Origin: Amycolatopsis mongoliensis
GTDB taxonomy: Bacteria > Actinomycetota > Actinomycetes > Mycobacteriales > Pseudonocardiaceae
Direction of reading: 5' to 3'
Length of the DNA stretch: 64,000 nt
NCBI RefSeq assembly: GCF_030285665.1
Contig: NZ_CP127295.1
Location: forward strand, 186,001 to 250,000
In this document: positions 15,574 to 25,924 of the stretch, one piece after another
How the letters are laid out: each line of letters opens with the position of its first letter
Numbering within the stretch: the first letter of the stretch is position 1
Position numbers and translations under genes: made by a program
Notes under the pieces: model-generated
Told to the model about the DNA's origin: nothing
The model's database searches: none
The model's input: the letters and a program-made list of their open reading frames with translations, nothing else

Positions 15574-16948
15574 CGTCCTGGTCGCGGGCGCCGGCCCGAC
15601 CGGCCTGCTGACGGCGTTCGAACTGGAACGCGCCGGGCTCGACGTGCTGGTCCTGGAACGGGACGCCCGGCCCACCACGCAGTCGAAGGCCCTCGGCCTG
15701 CAGCCCCGGTCGGTCGAGGTGCTCGCGGACCGCGGCCTGCTCGCCGCGATCGAGCCGCACGTCCAGGCGAAGCTGCCCGCCGGGCACTTCTCGGGTCTCC
15801 CGATCGACTACACCGACCTGCCGACGTGCTTCCCGTACCAGCTCGGCGTGGAGCAGGCCCACGTCGCGGCGGCGATCGAGGCGCGGCTGCGCACCCCCGT
15901 GCTGCGCGACGCGGCCGTCACCGCCGTGGCGCAGGACGACGAGGGCGTCACGGTCACCGCGGGCGGGCGCGACCACCGGGCCGGCTGGCTCGTCGCCGCC
16001 GACGGCGGGCGCAGCACGGTGCGCACGCTGCTGGGCGCCGCGTTCCCGGGCACGCCGGCCCGGATCTCGCTGGTCGTCGCCGACATCAGGCTGTCGGCCA
16101 AGCCCGCCGGCCTGGCCGACGCGTGGCAGCTGCCGTCGTCGGGATCGGGATACCTGCTGCCGCTCTCCGGTGGCCGCCACCGCACGATCGTCTTCGGCGA
16201 GGAGCAGCAGCGGCTCGGCCGCGGCGAGCCGGTCACGGCCGGCGAGGTGCAGCGGGCCCTGACCGCCGCCCACGGCCCGGACATCGAGGTGGGCGAGGTG
16301 CTGTGGGCGTCGCGCTTCGGCGACGCGGCCCGGCAGCTGGAGCGCTACCGCCACGGCCGGGTGCTGTTCGCCGGCGACGCCGCGCACGTCCACCTCCCGG
16401 TCGGCGGCCAAGGCCTCAACCTGGGCTTGCAGGACGCGGTGAACCTCGGCTGGAAGCTGGCCGCGACGGTCCGCGGCACCGCTGCCGACGGGCTGCTCGA
16501 CAGCTACCACGACGAACGCCACCCGGTCGCCGCCCGCGTGCTGGTCAGCACCCGGGCCCAGGCGGTGCTGGGCGTGCCCGACCCGGACGCGGCGGCCGTC
16601 CGGGAGGTCGTCACGGGACTGCTGGCCGTCCCCGAGGCCCGCCGAGCCGTCGCTGCGGAGCTCTCGGGCATCGCGGTGACCTACCCCGGGATCACCGGCC
16701 GCGCCACCGATGTGCCGGCCGCCGCGGACGGCCGCGCCGTCCTGGTCGGCGCGGCGCTGCCGGCGGGGTGGGCGGACCGGGTCGAGACTCGTGACGGCGC
16801 CGGGCCGCGGCTCGTCCGGCCGGATGGTTACGTGGCCTGGGCCGGCGGCCCGGGGCTGGCCGAGGCGCTGCTGCGGTGGTTCGGGCCGCCCGCGGCCGAA
16901 CGGCCCGCCCCCGAGCGCGCGACGAGCACCGCCGGCGCGACCACGTGA
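15566..16948 (+). CDS. FAD-dependent aromatic monooxygenase (PheA/TfdB/rifampicin-monooxygenase type)
   Basis: A 460-residue class A flavoprotein hydroxylase. The ADP-binding motif is VAGAGPTG at the N-terminus, the middle motif is VAADGGRSTVRTLLG, and the GD motif is RVLFAGDAAHVHLPVGGQG, with NLGLQDAVNLGWKLA after it. These enzymes use NAD(P)H and O2 to hydroxylate phenols, polyketides or drugs. The C-terminal thioredoxin-like domain is short compared with phenol hydroxylases. As part of a TetR-controlled operon it may inactivate or modify an aromatic compound. The last residues overlap a terminator hairpin. Confidence 0.88.
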   Translation: MPDVLVAGAGPTGLLTAFELERAGLDVLVLERDARPTTQSKALGLQPRSVEVLADRGLLAAIEPHVQAKLPAGHFSGLPIDYTDLPTCFPYQLGVEQAHVAAAIEARLRTPVLRDAAVTAVAQDDEGVTVTAGGRDHRAGWLVAADGGRSTVRTLLGAAFPGTPARISLVVADIRLSAKPAGLADAWQLPSSGSGYLLPLSGGRHRTIVFGEEQQRLGRGEPVTAGEVQRALTAAHGPDIEVGEVLWASRFGDAARQLERYRHGRVLFAGDAAHVHLPVGGQGLNLGLQDAVNLGWKLAATVRGTAADGLLDSYHDERHPVAARVLVSTRAQAVLGVPDPDAAAVREVVTGLLAVPEARRAVAAELSGIAVTYPGITGRATDVPAAADGRAVLVGAALPAGWADRVETRDGAGPRLVRPDGYVAWAGGPGLAEALLRWFGPPAAERPAPERATSTAGATT

Positions 16949-16963
16949 CCCGATCCGGTCACG
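16944..16963. terminator. Bidirectional hairpin between convergent genes
   Basis: CGTGACC (16944-16950) pairs with GGTCACG (16957-16963) around a six-base loop. The stem contains the stop codons of both the monooxygenase and glnD genes. Confidence 0.5.
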
Positions 16964-19271
16964 AAGCCGCGGCCAGGATCGCCTGCTCCACCTCGCGCCG
17001 CCAGCCCGGCTCGATGCGGCCGCTGCGGGGCGTCACCGCGAACGAGTCCACCACCGCACCACCCAGCGTCGAGACCTTCGCCCAGCGGACCTCCGCGTCA
17101 CAGCGGCGCAGCGCACCCGCGACCCGGAACAGCAGGCCGATCCGGTCGGCGGCGCGCAACTCGAGGACCACCGTGTCGGGGCCGCTCGTCTCGTCGTCGA
17201 ACCAGAGGACCTTCGGCGCGACCGGGGCGTCCGGCGAACCGTAGTCGCGTTCCTTCGCCGCCAGGCGCTGGGTGAGCGGGAGGGTGCCGGCGACCGCGCG
17301 GGCGAACTGCTCGCGCAGCAGCGTCGCGTCCGGCAGGGAGCCGAACTTCGGCGACGCCGTGAACACTCCGGCGCGCCCGCCGTCGTGGCCGCGCAGGACC
17401 GCCGAGTGCACCTCCATCGAGTTCAGCGCCAGCACGCCCGCCGCCGGCGCCAGGAGCTCGGCGCGGGCCGGCACGGCGAGCAGCACCGTGACGACCTTGC
17501 CGTGCGCGCGGATCCGGATCTCGCCGGTGCCCGAAGCCACGGCCTGGGCGACGAGCTCGCGCTGTTCGTCGTCCATCGGCTCGGGCGCGGTGAAACCCTT
17601 TCCGCGCAACACTTCTTCGCAGCCGGTGACGAGCTCGGCGAGCAGCCGGGCCTTCCAGTCCGTCCAGACGCCGGGGCCGGTGGCCAGCGAGTCGGCCTGG
17701 GTGAGCGCGTGCAGCAGCTCGACCAGGACGAGGTCGCTGTCCAGGGTCTTGACCACCCGCGCCACCGTGGCCGGTTCGCTGATGTCGCGCCGGGTCGCGG
17801 TGTGCGGCAGCAGGAGGTGGTGGCGGACCATCGCCGACACCGTCGCCGCGTCCGCCGGGCTCAGCCCGAGCCGCGTCGCGACCTGGGCGGAGATCTTGGC
17901 GCCCAGCTCCGAGTGGTCGGCGTCGCGCCCCTTGCCGATGTCGTGCAGCAGCGCGCCGACCAGCAGCAGGTCCGGGCGCGACACCGTGGTGGTCAGCTTG
18001 GCGGCCTCGACGCAGGTGCGCACCAGGTGCCGGTCGACCGTCCACTGGTGCACCGGCGAGCGCGGCGGCAGGTCGCGGACCGCGCCCCACTCGGGGAACA
18101 GCCGGGCCCACAGCCCGGTCCGGTCGAGCGACTCGACCGCGTCGACCATGCCCTCCCCCGCACCCAGCAGTTCGACCAGGGCGTTCAACGCGTCGGGCGG
18201 CCACGGCGCCCGCAGCTCCGGCGCCGATTCCGCCAGCGCCTTGAGCGTGCCGAGCGCGATGGGCTTGCCCGTGCGCGCCGACGCGGCGGCGACCCGAAGC
18301 AACAGCGCCGGGTCTTTCGCCGGGACGGCGTCGCGGGCCAGCGCGACCTCGTTCCCGTGCAGCACCACACCTTCGGCGAGCGGGGTCCGCGACGGACGCC
18401 GGCCGAACCGCGGCTTCGGTGGCTCCACAGTGGACCGGAGCGCGACGTCCAGCGCGTACGCGATCGTGCGACCGGCGCCGGAAAGCTTGCGGGCCAAGGT
18501 GAAGCGGTCACCGAAACCGAGTTCGGCGGCCACCAGCTCGGCCTCCGGCGCGGACAGGATGTCCCGTTCGCGCCGGATCTCGCGTCGCAGCTCGGTGCGG
18601 ACGTCGAGCAGGAGCTCCTTGGCTTCCAGGAGTTCTTCGCCGGGGCGCGCGGTGAGCTGCGCCGCGGCCAGTGCTTCCAGGACCGCGAAGTCCCGCAACC
18701 CACCGCGCCCGTGCTTGAGGTCGGGTTCGGCGGACTGCGCGATCTCGCCGCTGCGGGCCCAGCGCTGCCGGACCGACGCCGTCATGTCCGGGATCAGCTT
18801 GCGCGCGGTGCGGCGCCACTGGTCCCGCGCCGCGGCGACCAGGCGGCCGGTCAGCTCGGCGTCCCCGGACAGGTGCCGGGCGTCGAGCAGGCCCATGGCC
18901 GTGCGAAGGTCCTCCGAAGCGACCTTCAGTGCTTCGCCGGGTGTCCGGACCGAGTGGTCCAACCCGACTTTCGCGTCCCACAAGGGATACCAGAGCGCGT
19001 CCGCGATCTCGGCGATGCCGCTGGTGCCGTTGTGCACCAGCAGCAGGTCGAGATCGGAGAACGGCACCAGCTCCCGGCGGCCGAGCCCGCCCACGGCGAC
19101 CAGCGCGACACCCGGTTCCGCGGTGTCGACGCCGGCCGCCGAGGCTCCCCTGCCCAGCCAGAACTCGTAGAGGTCGACCAGGGCCGCCCGCAGTGCGGAC
19201 GCCCCCAGCCTCCCGTGCCTGCCCTCGAGCAAACGCTCGGTGGCTTTGACCAGTTCGCCCCCGTCGGCCAT
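16959..19271 (-). CDS. glnD: PII uridylyltransferase/adenylyltransferase-type GlnD
   Basis: GlnD modifies the PII protein in response to glutamine; in actinobacteria the modification is adenylylation. The 770-residue protein has the nucleotidyltransferase motif VGGLGRRELVPFSDLDLLL (about residues 59-77), the HD phosphodiesterase motif LLLVGALLHDIGKGRDADH (near residue 450), and two C-terminal ACT domains, the last from DTVVLELRAADRIGLL. Length is somewhat shorter than the roughly 890 residues of enterobacterial GlnD but normal for actinobacteria. The ATG at 19271 lies 11 bases after the glnB stop, making amtB-glnB-glnD a compact operon. Confidence 0.95.
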   Translation of the reverse strand: MADGGELVKATERLLEGRHGRLGASALRAALVDLYEFWLGRGASAAGVDTAEPGVALVAVGGLGRRELVPFSDLDLLLVHNGTSGIAEIADALWYPLWDAKVGLDHSVRTPGEALKVASEDLRTAMGLLDARHLSGDAELTGRLVAAARDQWRRTARKLIPDMTASVRQRWARSGEIAQSAEPDLKHGRGGLRDFAVLEALAAAQLTARPGEELLEAKELLLDVRTELRREIRRERDILSAPEAELVAAELGFGDRFTLARKLSGAGRTIAYALDVALRSTVEPPKPRFGRRPSRTPLAEGVVLHGNEVALARDAVPAKDPALLLRVAAASARTGKPIALGTLKALAESAPELRAPWPPDALNALVELLGAGEGMVDAVESLDRTGLWARLFPEWGAVRDLPPRSPVHQWTVDRHLVRTCVEAAKLTTTVSRPDLLLVGALLHDIGKGRDADHSELGAKISAQVATRLGLSPADAATVSAMVRHHLLLPHTATRRDISEPATVARVVKTLDSDLVLVELLHALTQADSLATGPGVWTDWKARLLAELVTGCEEVLRGKGFTAPEPMDDEQRELVAQAVASGTGEIRIRAHGKVVTVLLAVPARAELLAPAAGVLALNSMEVHSAVLRGHDGGRAGVFTASPKFGSLPDATLLREQFARAVAGTLPLTQRLAAKERDYGSPDAPVAPKVLWFDDETSGPDTVVLELRAADRIGLLFRVAGALRRCDAEVRWAKVSTLGGAVVDSFAVTPRSGRIEPGWRREVEQAILAAAS

Positions 19272-19282
19272 GTCCCGGACGC

Positions 19283-21006
<1,724 letters not shown>

Positions 21007-21056
21007 ATCGTCCTCCCGTGCCCTGGGTCCGTGCGATGGCAGTTTTGGCGCGCGGT

Positions 21057-21094
21057 GTTTCACGGGGCGGCGCGTGAGGTTTCGCCCGCGTGAA
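21057..21094 (-). promoter_or_regulatory. GlnR-type operator upstream of amtB-glnB-glnD
   Basis: Read on the minus strand the site is TTCAC-n6-GAAAC-n6-CGCCG-n6-GAAAC. Both b-sites (GAAAC) match the actinobacterial GlnR consensus gTnAC-n6-GaAAC repeated, exactly 22 bp apart; the first a-site is good and the second is weak. GlnR activates ammonium-uptake operons under nitrogen limitation, so this fits the gene content. Confidence 0.75.
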
Positions 21095-21179
21095 CTGTCC
21101 GCGCCCGGTTGTTACGGCCAGGTTTCCCGGGACGTGTCCTGGAGTGTCCGGTTGCGTTACGTCGTGGTCGAATATCCCC

Positions 21180-22031
21180 ATGACCTCGAGTGACCACGGG
21201 AATGACCCACTGCCACGCCAGGTCGGGGAAGCATTGCGCTGTTCGGTGTGCGGTACGCCGTTGGAGGCCGTCGATCGCACGCTGCGTTGCGAAAACGGCC
21301 ACTCGTTCGATCTAGCCCGCCAGGGTTACGTGAACCTGTTGCACGCGCGAATCCCGGCCGGGACGGCGGACACGGCACCGATGGTCGCAGCCCGCGCGGA
21401 CTTCCTGGAGTCGGGCGCTTACCGGCCGCTCGCGGACGAGCTGGCCCGCGTGTGCGCGGAGACCGGCGGTCTCGTGATCGACGCGGGCGCCGGGACGGGC
21501 TACTACCTCGCGCACGTGCTGGAGACGGCGCCCCAGGCGTTCGGCCTGGCGCTGGACGTCTCTGCGGTGGCCCTGCGACGCGCGGCCCGCGCCCACGCGC
21601 GCCTGGGCGCGGCGGTGTGGAACCTGTGGGAGCCGTGGCCGGTGGGCGACGAGGTGGCGTCGGTGGTGATGAACGTCTTCGCGCCGCGCAACGGGCCGGA
21701 GTTCCACCGCGTGCTGCGGCCCGGAGGCCTGCTGGCGGTCGCGTCCCCGGCCGCCGACCACCTCCAGGAGCTGGGCGACTTGGTGCTGTCGGTGGACGAC
21801 CGCAAGGAGGAGCGCCTGGACGGCACCCTCGGCGAGTACTTCGCCCGCACCGGGCGGACGGAGGTCCGTCGGACGGCGCAGCTGACACCGGGGCAGGTCC
21901 GCCAGGCGGTGGAGATGGGCCCGACGGCGTTCCACCTGGACCGCGGCGATCGTCGTGCCCGCCTGGACGCGCTGACCGAGCCCCAGGCGGTGACGGTGTC
22001 GTTCACGGTCTCCACCTACCGGCGGCGGTGA
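21180..22031 (+). CDS. Putative 23S rRNA (guanine-N1)-methyltransferase, RlmA-like
   Basis: A 283-residue protein with an N-terminal zinc-binding motif (LRCSVCGTPLE, then LRCENGHSFDLARQGYVNLL, about residues 20-52) and a Rossmann SAM domain with VIDAGAGTGYYLAHVL (near residue 102). This combination defines the RlmA/TlrB group that methylates G745 or G748 of 23S rRNA; TlrB and relatives confer macrolide resistance in producers. Which base is modified here cannot be decided from sequence. The ATG at 21180 is the first start consistent with the zinc domain. It is divergent from amtB. Confidence 0.82.
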   Translation: MTSSDHGNDPLPRQVGEALRCSVCGTPLEAVDRTLRCENGHSFDLARQGYVNLLHARIPAGTADTAPMVAARADFLESGAYRPLADELARVCAETGGLVIDAGAGTGYYLAHVLETAPQAFGLALDVSAVALRRAARAHARLGAAVWNLWEPWPVGDEVASVVMNVFAPRNGPEFHRVLRPGGLLAVASPAADHLQELGDLVLSVDDRKEERLDGTLGEYFARTGRTEVRRTAQLTPGQVRQAVEMGPTAFHLDRGDRRARLDALTEPQAVTVSFTVSTYRRR

Positions 22032-22055
22032 ACGCGTTCTGGAAGGCTGGGTGAC

Positions 22056-22682
22056 GTGAAGCCCGACTGGACCGCGTCCGCGACGCTGCTCGCGGACGCG
22101 GAGTGGGTACGTGCCCGCATCGGCGGCGCGGCGAAGCTCTACGGCTGTGCCCGGCCGGAGGTGCTCGGCACGATCTGGTGGTACTCGCTGTCGTCGGTGC
22201 TCGTGGCTCCCGCGCTCGAAGGCCTGGTCGCCGGGGCACCGGCCGACCCGTCGCTCGACGCCATGGAGCTCGACCTCCTCGCCGACGGCCGGTTCCTCGG
22301 AGCTCGGTCCACCCGTCCCTTCTCGGGCGGGCTGCCCGAGCTGGGCGCCGCGTTCGGCGAGGCACTCGGCACCGCCATCACCACGATCGCCACCGTCACC
22401 GGCGCCCGGGCGCGTGCCCTCGGCGCCATCGCCACCGACTCGATCGGCAACCGGCTGCTGTGGACGCCCGACCCCGGGCGCGCGATGGCCCTGGCCGAGC
22501 CGCTCGTGGCCGCGATCGGCCTGGACCTGCCGAAGCCCCGCTTCCAGCAGGTCGGCCGGACGCCCGCCGTGCGGCGCGCGTCGTGCTGCCTGATCTACGA
22601 GGTCGGCAACCCGAAGTGCGTGAGCTGCCCGCGTCAGACACCGGCCGAGCGCGACGCGCGGCTCCGCGCCGCCCTGGGCTGA
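22056..22682 (+). CDS. FhuF-like (2Fe-2S)-binding protein
   Basis: A 208-residue protein ending in RRASCCLIYEVGNPKCVSCP, the CC-x10-C-x2-C motif that binds the 2Fe-2S cluster of FhuF-type ferric-siderophore reductases. The N-terminal two thirds lack further motifs I can name but show the usual WWYSLSSVLVAP block of actinobacterial members. The expected role is release of iron from siderophores in the cytosol. It starts with GTG 24 bases after the methyltransferase gene and may share its transcript. No siderophore genes are nearby. Confidence 0.8.
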   Translation: MKPDWTASATLLADAEWVRARIGGAAKLYGCARPEVLGTIWWYSLSSVLVAPALEGLVAGAPADPSLDAMELDLLADGRFLGARSTRPFSGGLPELGAAFGEALGTAITTIATVTGARARALGAIATDSIGNRLLWTPDPGRAMALAEPLVAAIGLDLPKPRFQQVGRTPAVRRASCCLIYEVGNPKCVSCPRQTPAERDARLRAALG

Positions 22683-22692
22683 CCCGCGTCAG
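22679..22692. terminator. Small bidirectional hairpin between convergent genes
   Basis: CTGAC and GTCAG form a five-pair stem with loop CCGC, covering the stop codons of the FhuF-like and sigma-factor genes. Short, so its strength is doubtful. Confidence 0.3.
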
Positions 22693-23546
22693 TCGAGGAC
22701 GGCCAGCTCCAGCCCGCGCAGCCGCTCCGGGTCGGCGATGACCTCGATGCCGGTGATCCGGTTCTCGTCCACCTGGAACGCCAGGACGACCGACAGCCGC
22801 CCCTCGCGCACCCACAGCAGCCCGGGCGAGCCGTCGACGAGCGCCAGCTCGCTGGCGCGAGCCCGTTCGGACGCCAGGACCGCGCCCTTGCGCACGTTCT
22901 CGACGCCGCGCAGCACGACCGGCGCCGGGCTCGGGCCGACGAACCGGTCCGCGTGCAGCACCACGTCCGGGTCGAGCAGCGCGAGCAGCGCTTCGAAGTC
23001 GCCAGCCCGCGACGCGGCCAGGAACGCCTCGACGACCTTGCGCCGCCGCGGCAGGCCCGCGTCCGCCGCGGTGCCGCCCTTGACCCGCCGCCGGGCGCGG
23101 CTCGCGAGCTGCCGGGCCGCCGCCGGGGTCTTGTCGATCATCGGCGCGATCTCGTCGAACGGCACGGCGAACATGTCGTGCAGCACGAACGCGACCCGCT
23201 CGGCCGGCGCCAGCGCGTCGAGCACCACCAGCAGCGCCAGCCCGACCGAGTCGGCCAGTTCGGCCTCCTGCTCGGGGTCGCGGCGGTCCTCCCCCTGCTC
23301 GGGCCGGCCGTCCAGCGGCTCCTCACGGTGATTGCGACGCGTCCGGAGCATCGACAGGCACACCCGCGCGACGACGGTCGTCAGCCACGCGCCGACGTTC
23401 TCGACCTCGCCCGTGTCGGTGCGGTCGAACCGCAGCCAGGCCTCCTGGAGAGCGTCGTCGGCCTCGCTCGCCGAACCGAGCATCCGGTAGGCGACCGCCC
23501 GCAGCCGCGCTCGCTCCTGCTCGAACCGATCGGTCAGCGTGTCCAC
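22689..23546 (-). CDS. SigJ-like ECF sigma factor with C-terminal SnoaL-like domain
   Basis: A 285-residue extracytoplasmic-function sigma factor. Region 2 (AVAYRMLGSASEADDALQEAWLRF) and region 4 (LAPAERVAFVLHDMFAVPFDEI) are clear, followed from about residue 165 by a SnoaL/NTF2-like domain. Such fused C-terminal domains replace a separate anti-sigma factor in SigJ/ECF41-type proteins and tune activity. The ECF41 NPDKL motif is present as the variant ADPERL. No anti-sigma gene is adjacent. A GTG start at 23546 follows AGGAACGGG. The PPOX gene upstream could be a target, by neighbourhood only. Confidence 0.88.
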   Translation of the reverse strand: MDTLTDRFEQERARLRAVAYRMLGSASEADDALQEAWLRFDRTDTGEVENVGAWLTTVVARVCLSMLRTRRNHREEPLDGRPEQGEDRRDPEQEAELADSVGLALLVVLDALAPAERVAFVLHDMFAVPFDEIAPMIDKTPAAARQLASRARRRVKGGTAADAGLPRRRKVVEAFLAASRAGDFEALLALLDPDVVLHADRFVGPSPAPVVLRGVENVRKGAVLASERARASELALVDGSPGLLWVREGRLSVVLAFQVDENRITGIEVIADPERLRGLELAVLD

Positions 23547-23651
23547 CGTGTCCCGTTCCTTCCGCGCCGCAGTCGTAGCAGTAGACCCCGCGCCGGCGGC
23601 CGATGTGACGAGAACGCGCGACGCCGTGCGTGACCTCGGTCATCCCGGCGG

Positions 23652-24089
23652 TCAACCGCGCGTGGAACCGATCACCTGCCCATGTACCGCCCTCCTCGGC
23701 TCGTACCACGTCTCGCCCGCGGGCTCCCCCGCCATGTTCCAGCTCCATGAAATCCGCGGGGTGATCCGGGAGTACTGCCCGGGCCCGACCAGGCCGGTCC
23801 GTTCCACGGGCTCGTCCGCGTCGCCGTACACGCGGATCGCCCGGGCGATGAACGGCTGCAGCGACACCAGGTCGTCCACCACCAGCGCGACCTTCCGGCG
23901 GCCGGCGGCGACGTTCCGGAACTTGCGGGTCGCCGCCACCGCCGCGCCGACACCGCCGACCCAGAAGTGCTCGCCGTCGAACTCGAACGCGAGCGGGACG
24001 ACGTCCGGCTGTCCACCCGCACCGAGCGTCGCCACTCGGGCCAGCGGTTGCGAACGCAGGTAGTCGATCTCTTCGGTGGTGAAGCTCAT
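23652..24089 (-). CDS. PPOX-class F420- or flavin-dependent oxidoreductase
   Basis: A 145-residue split-barrel protein of the pyridoxamine 5'-phosphate oxidase-like superfamily. MSFTTEEIDYLRSQPLARVATLGAGGQPDVVPLAF-type architecture is seen, with RKFRNV and KVALVVDD in the core barrel. Actinobacterial members use F420 to reduce quinones, biliverdin or coumarin-like compounds; the cofactor cannot be fixed from sequence alone. The ATG at 24089 has GAAGGAG eight bases upstream. It lies between the VOC-family and sigma-factor genes on the same strand. Confidence 0.83.
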   Translation of the reverse strand: MSFTTEEIDYLRSQPLARVATLGAGGQPDVVPLAFEFDGEHFWVGGVGAAVAATRKFRNVAAGRRKVALVVDDLVSLQPFIARAIRVYGDADEPVERTGLVGPGQYSRITPRISWSWNMAGEPAGETWYEPRRAVHGQVIGSTRG

Positions 24090-24151
24090 GAGCGCTCCTT
24101 CGTGATCCGGATCCACCTCCTACACGAACTCGTGAAGCCCGGATCGACAGC

Positions 24152-24589
24152 TCAGAGCACGCAGAACTCGTTGCCCTCCGGATCCGCCATCACGACGTGG
24201 TCAGGGCGGCCGTCCAGCTCGCTTTCGTACAGCACCGTCGCTCCCGCCGCGGTGATGCGGGCGACCGCTTCGACGACCCGCTCCCACCGCGTGTCCCACG
24301 GAACCTCGCGTCCGCCGCCCGCCTGGATGTCCAGGTGCAGCCGGTTCTTCGCGACCTTCCCCTCAGGCACCTTGAGGAAGCTCAGGCTCGGCAGGACGCC
24401 CTCCGGATCGCTCAGGTACGTGCCGTCGTCCCACTCCGCCTCGGGCACGCCTTGCTGGGCGAACCACGCTTCCCAGCTCGCGAACCCCGCCGGCGGCGGC
24501 CGCTCGATGTAGCCGAGGGCCACCGCCCAGAACCTCGCCAGCGCGCGGGGTTCCGCGCAGTCCATCGTCAGGCTCCACCGCACCGTCAC
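24152..24589 (-). CDS. VOC-family (glyoxalase/bleomycin-resistance fold) protein
   Basis: A 145-residue protein. RWSLTMDCAEPRALARFWA at the start, RLHLDIQ in the middle and MADPEGNEFCVL at the end are the conserved blocks of the actinobacterial glyoxalase-like subfamily. The paired beta-alpha-beta repeats give a metal-binding VOC fold. The reaction is unknown. The GTG at 24589 overlaps the stop of the upstream hydrolase gene (GTGA), so translation is coupled; the next in-frame GTG at 24583 is an alternative. Confidence 0.8.
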   Translation of the reverse strand: MTVRWSLTMDCAEPRALARFWAVALGYIERPPPAGFASWEAWFAQQGVPEAEWDDGTYLSDPEGVLPSLSFLKVPEGKVAKNRLHLDIQAGGGREVPWDTRWERVVEAVARITAAGATVLYESELDGRPDHVVMADPEGNEFCVL

Positions 24590-25884
24590 GGGCGAAGCGT
24601 AGCCGCGAGAAGCGCGAATGAGCCCTTCGCGACGGCGATGCCCAGCGCCGCGACGTGGTCCTCGTTCAGCGGCGCGGCCGGGTCCGAAACCATGACGCTG
24701 GTGACCAGCGAGCGGCCGTCCGCGGTGCGCGCCAGGTAGTTCAAGGTCAGCACGCCGGGTTCGCTGCCGCCCTTGAACCAGACCTCCGGGAACTTCGCCC
24801 GGTCGAGTCCCAGGCCGCCGTCGTTCAGCGACAACGCGTGCCCGATCTCCGGCTGGTTTTCCTTCTGCAGCCCGGAGAACGCGCGGCACAGGTCGGCCGG
24901 CGAACCGAACCACTCGATGTCGTCGATCTTCTCGGGCGCCTGCCAGCCCTGGAGACCGGTAAGCGGAAGGCGTTCCAGCCCCGCGACCGCCGCGGAACGC
25001 GCCCAGCGTGGCAGCGCCAAGTAGGCATCCGCCCGAGCCGGGTACTGCGTGGCCTTGAGCTCGAACATCGCCTTCGTGGTCAGGAACGGGACGTTCGCCG
25101 ACGGCCGCTGGTTGCCGAACGCGACGACCTGCCGCTGCACGGCGTCCCGGCCGAGCCGGTGGATCAAGTGGTCGGTCGCGGTGTTGTCGCTGATCGAGAT
25201 CATCTTGTCGGCATACGCGGACAGCGGGAGCCGCGTGCCGGCCGGCTCGTTCTGCAGCACCCCGGACGGCAGGCTCTTCCAGTCGTCGCGGATCGCCAGC
25301 TGTTCACTCCAGGACGCCTTGTGCTCGGCGACCGCCTTGCCGAGCGCGCCCAGGACGTAGAGCTTGAAGGCCGAGCCCAACGGCCGCTGCACGTCGTCGT
25401 GCACACCGTGCACGGCCTGGCAACGCCCGTCCGGGAGGATCTCCGACGCGCCGAACGACACGCGGGCGCCGAGCGTCGCGAGCTGCGTGTCGACCTCCGG
25501 CCAGGACACCGGGACCGGGTCGTCCGGGCTCGCCCTGAGCCCGTCGATCAGCCCGGCCTGGTCCACGTGCAGGTCGAGCAGGTAGTCGTCGACGGGCCCG
25601 TGGACCGCGGCCGCCACGTGGTCCGGTGCCTCGGCGACGATCTGTTTCAGCTCGATGGGACCGAGCTTCGCGAGCGCGCCGTTGATGCCCGCCGTACCGC
25701 CCGCGGCGGTGAGCAGGACCTGGGCGATGTGCTCGCGCACCTCGGCATCGGACACCGGGACGCGGCCGGTCGCGTCGACCACCCACTCGAGCTGCTGCGT
25801 CGCCGTGGGCACTTCGGCGGCCTGGGCGGCCGGAGCCACCAACGGCACCAGGACCGCGACCACGCCCGCTATCGCTGTCTTCAT
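24586..25884 (-). CDS. Secreted serine hydrolase, beta-lactamase-like (LpqF type)
   Basis: A 432-residue exported protein with a signal peptide (MKTAIAGVVAVLVPLVAPA, cleavage near AQA at 22). An N-terminal helical/SnoaL-like domain (about 28-135) precedes a class A beta-lactamase-like domain. All three catalytic motifs are seen: SxxK as GSAFK, SDN as SISDNTATD, and KGG as WFKGGSEPG. Mycobacterial LpqF has the same layout, but no lipobox is present here. It probably acts on cell-wall peptides or esters; clinical beta-lactamase activity should not be assumed. It is coupled to the VOC-family gene downstream. Confidence 0.82.
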   Translation of the reverse strand: MKTAIAGVVAVLVPLVAPAAQAAEVPTATQQLEWVVDATGRVPVSDAEVREHIAQVLLTAAGGTAGINGALAKLGPIELKQIVAEAPDHVAAAVHGPVDDYLLDLHVDQAGLIDGLRASPDDPVPVSWPEVDTQLATLGARVSFGASEILPDGRCQAVHGVHDDVQRPLGSAFKLYVLGALGKAVAEHKASWSEQLAIRDDWKSLPSGVLQNEPAGTRLPLSAYADKMISISDNTATDHLIHRLGRDAVQRQVVAFGNQRPSANVPFLTTKAMFELKATQYPARADAYLALPRWARSAAVAGLERLPLTGLQGWQAPEKIDDIEWFGSPADLCRAFSGLQKENQPEIGHALSLNDGGLGLDRAKFPEVWFKGGSEPGVLTLNYLARTADGRSLVTSVMVSDPAAPLNEDHVAALGIAVAKGSFALLAATLRP

Positions 25885-25924
25885 CTATCCCCCTGTGTTT
25901 CCATCGTTCCCCCTTGGTCACCGG

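Noticed and set aside
24586..25884. Clinical class A beta-lactamase
   Set aside because: The three motifs are present but the N-terminal extra domain and overall pattern match LpqF-type housekeeping hydrolases.
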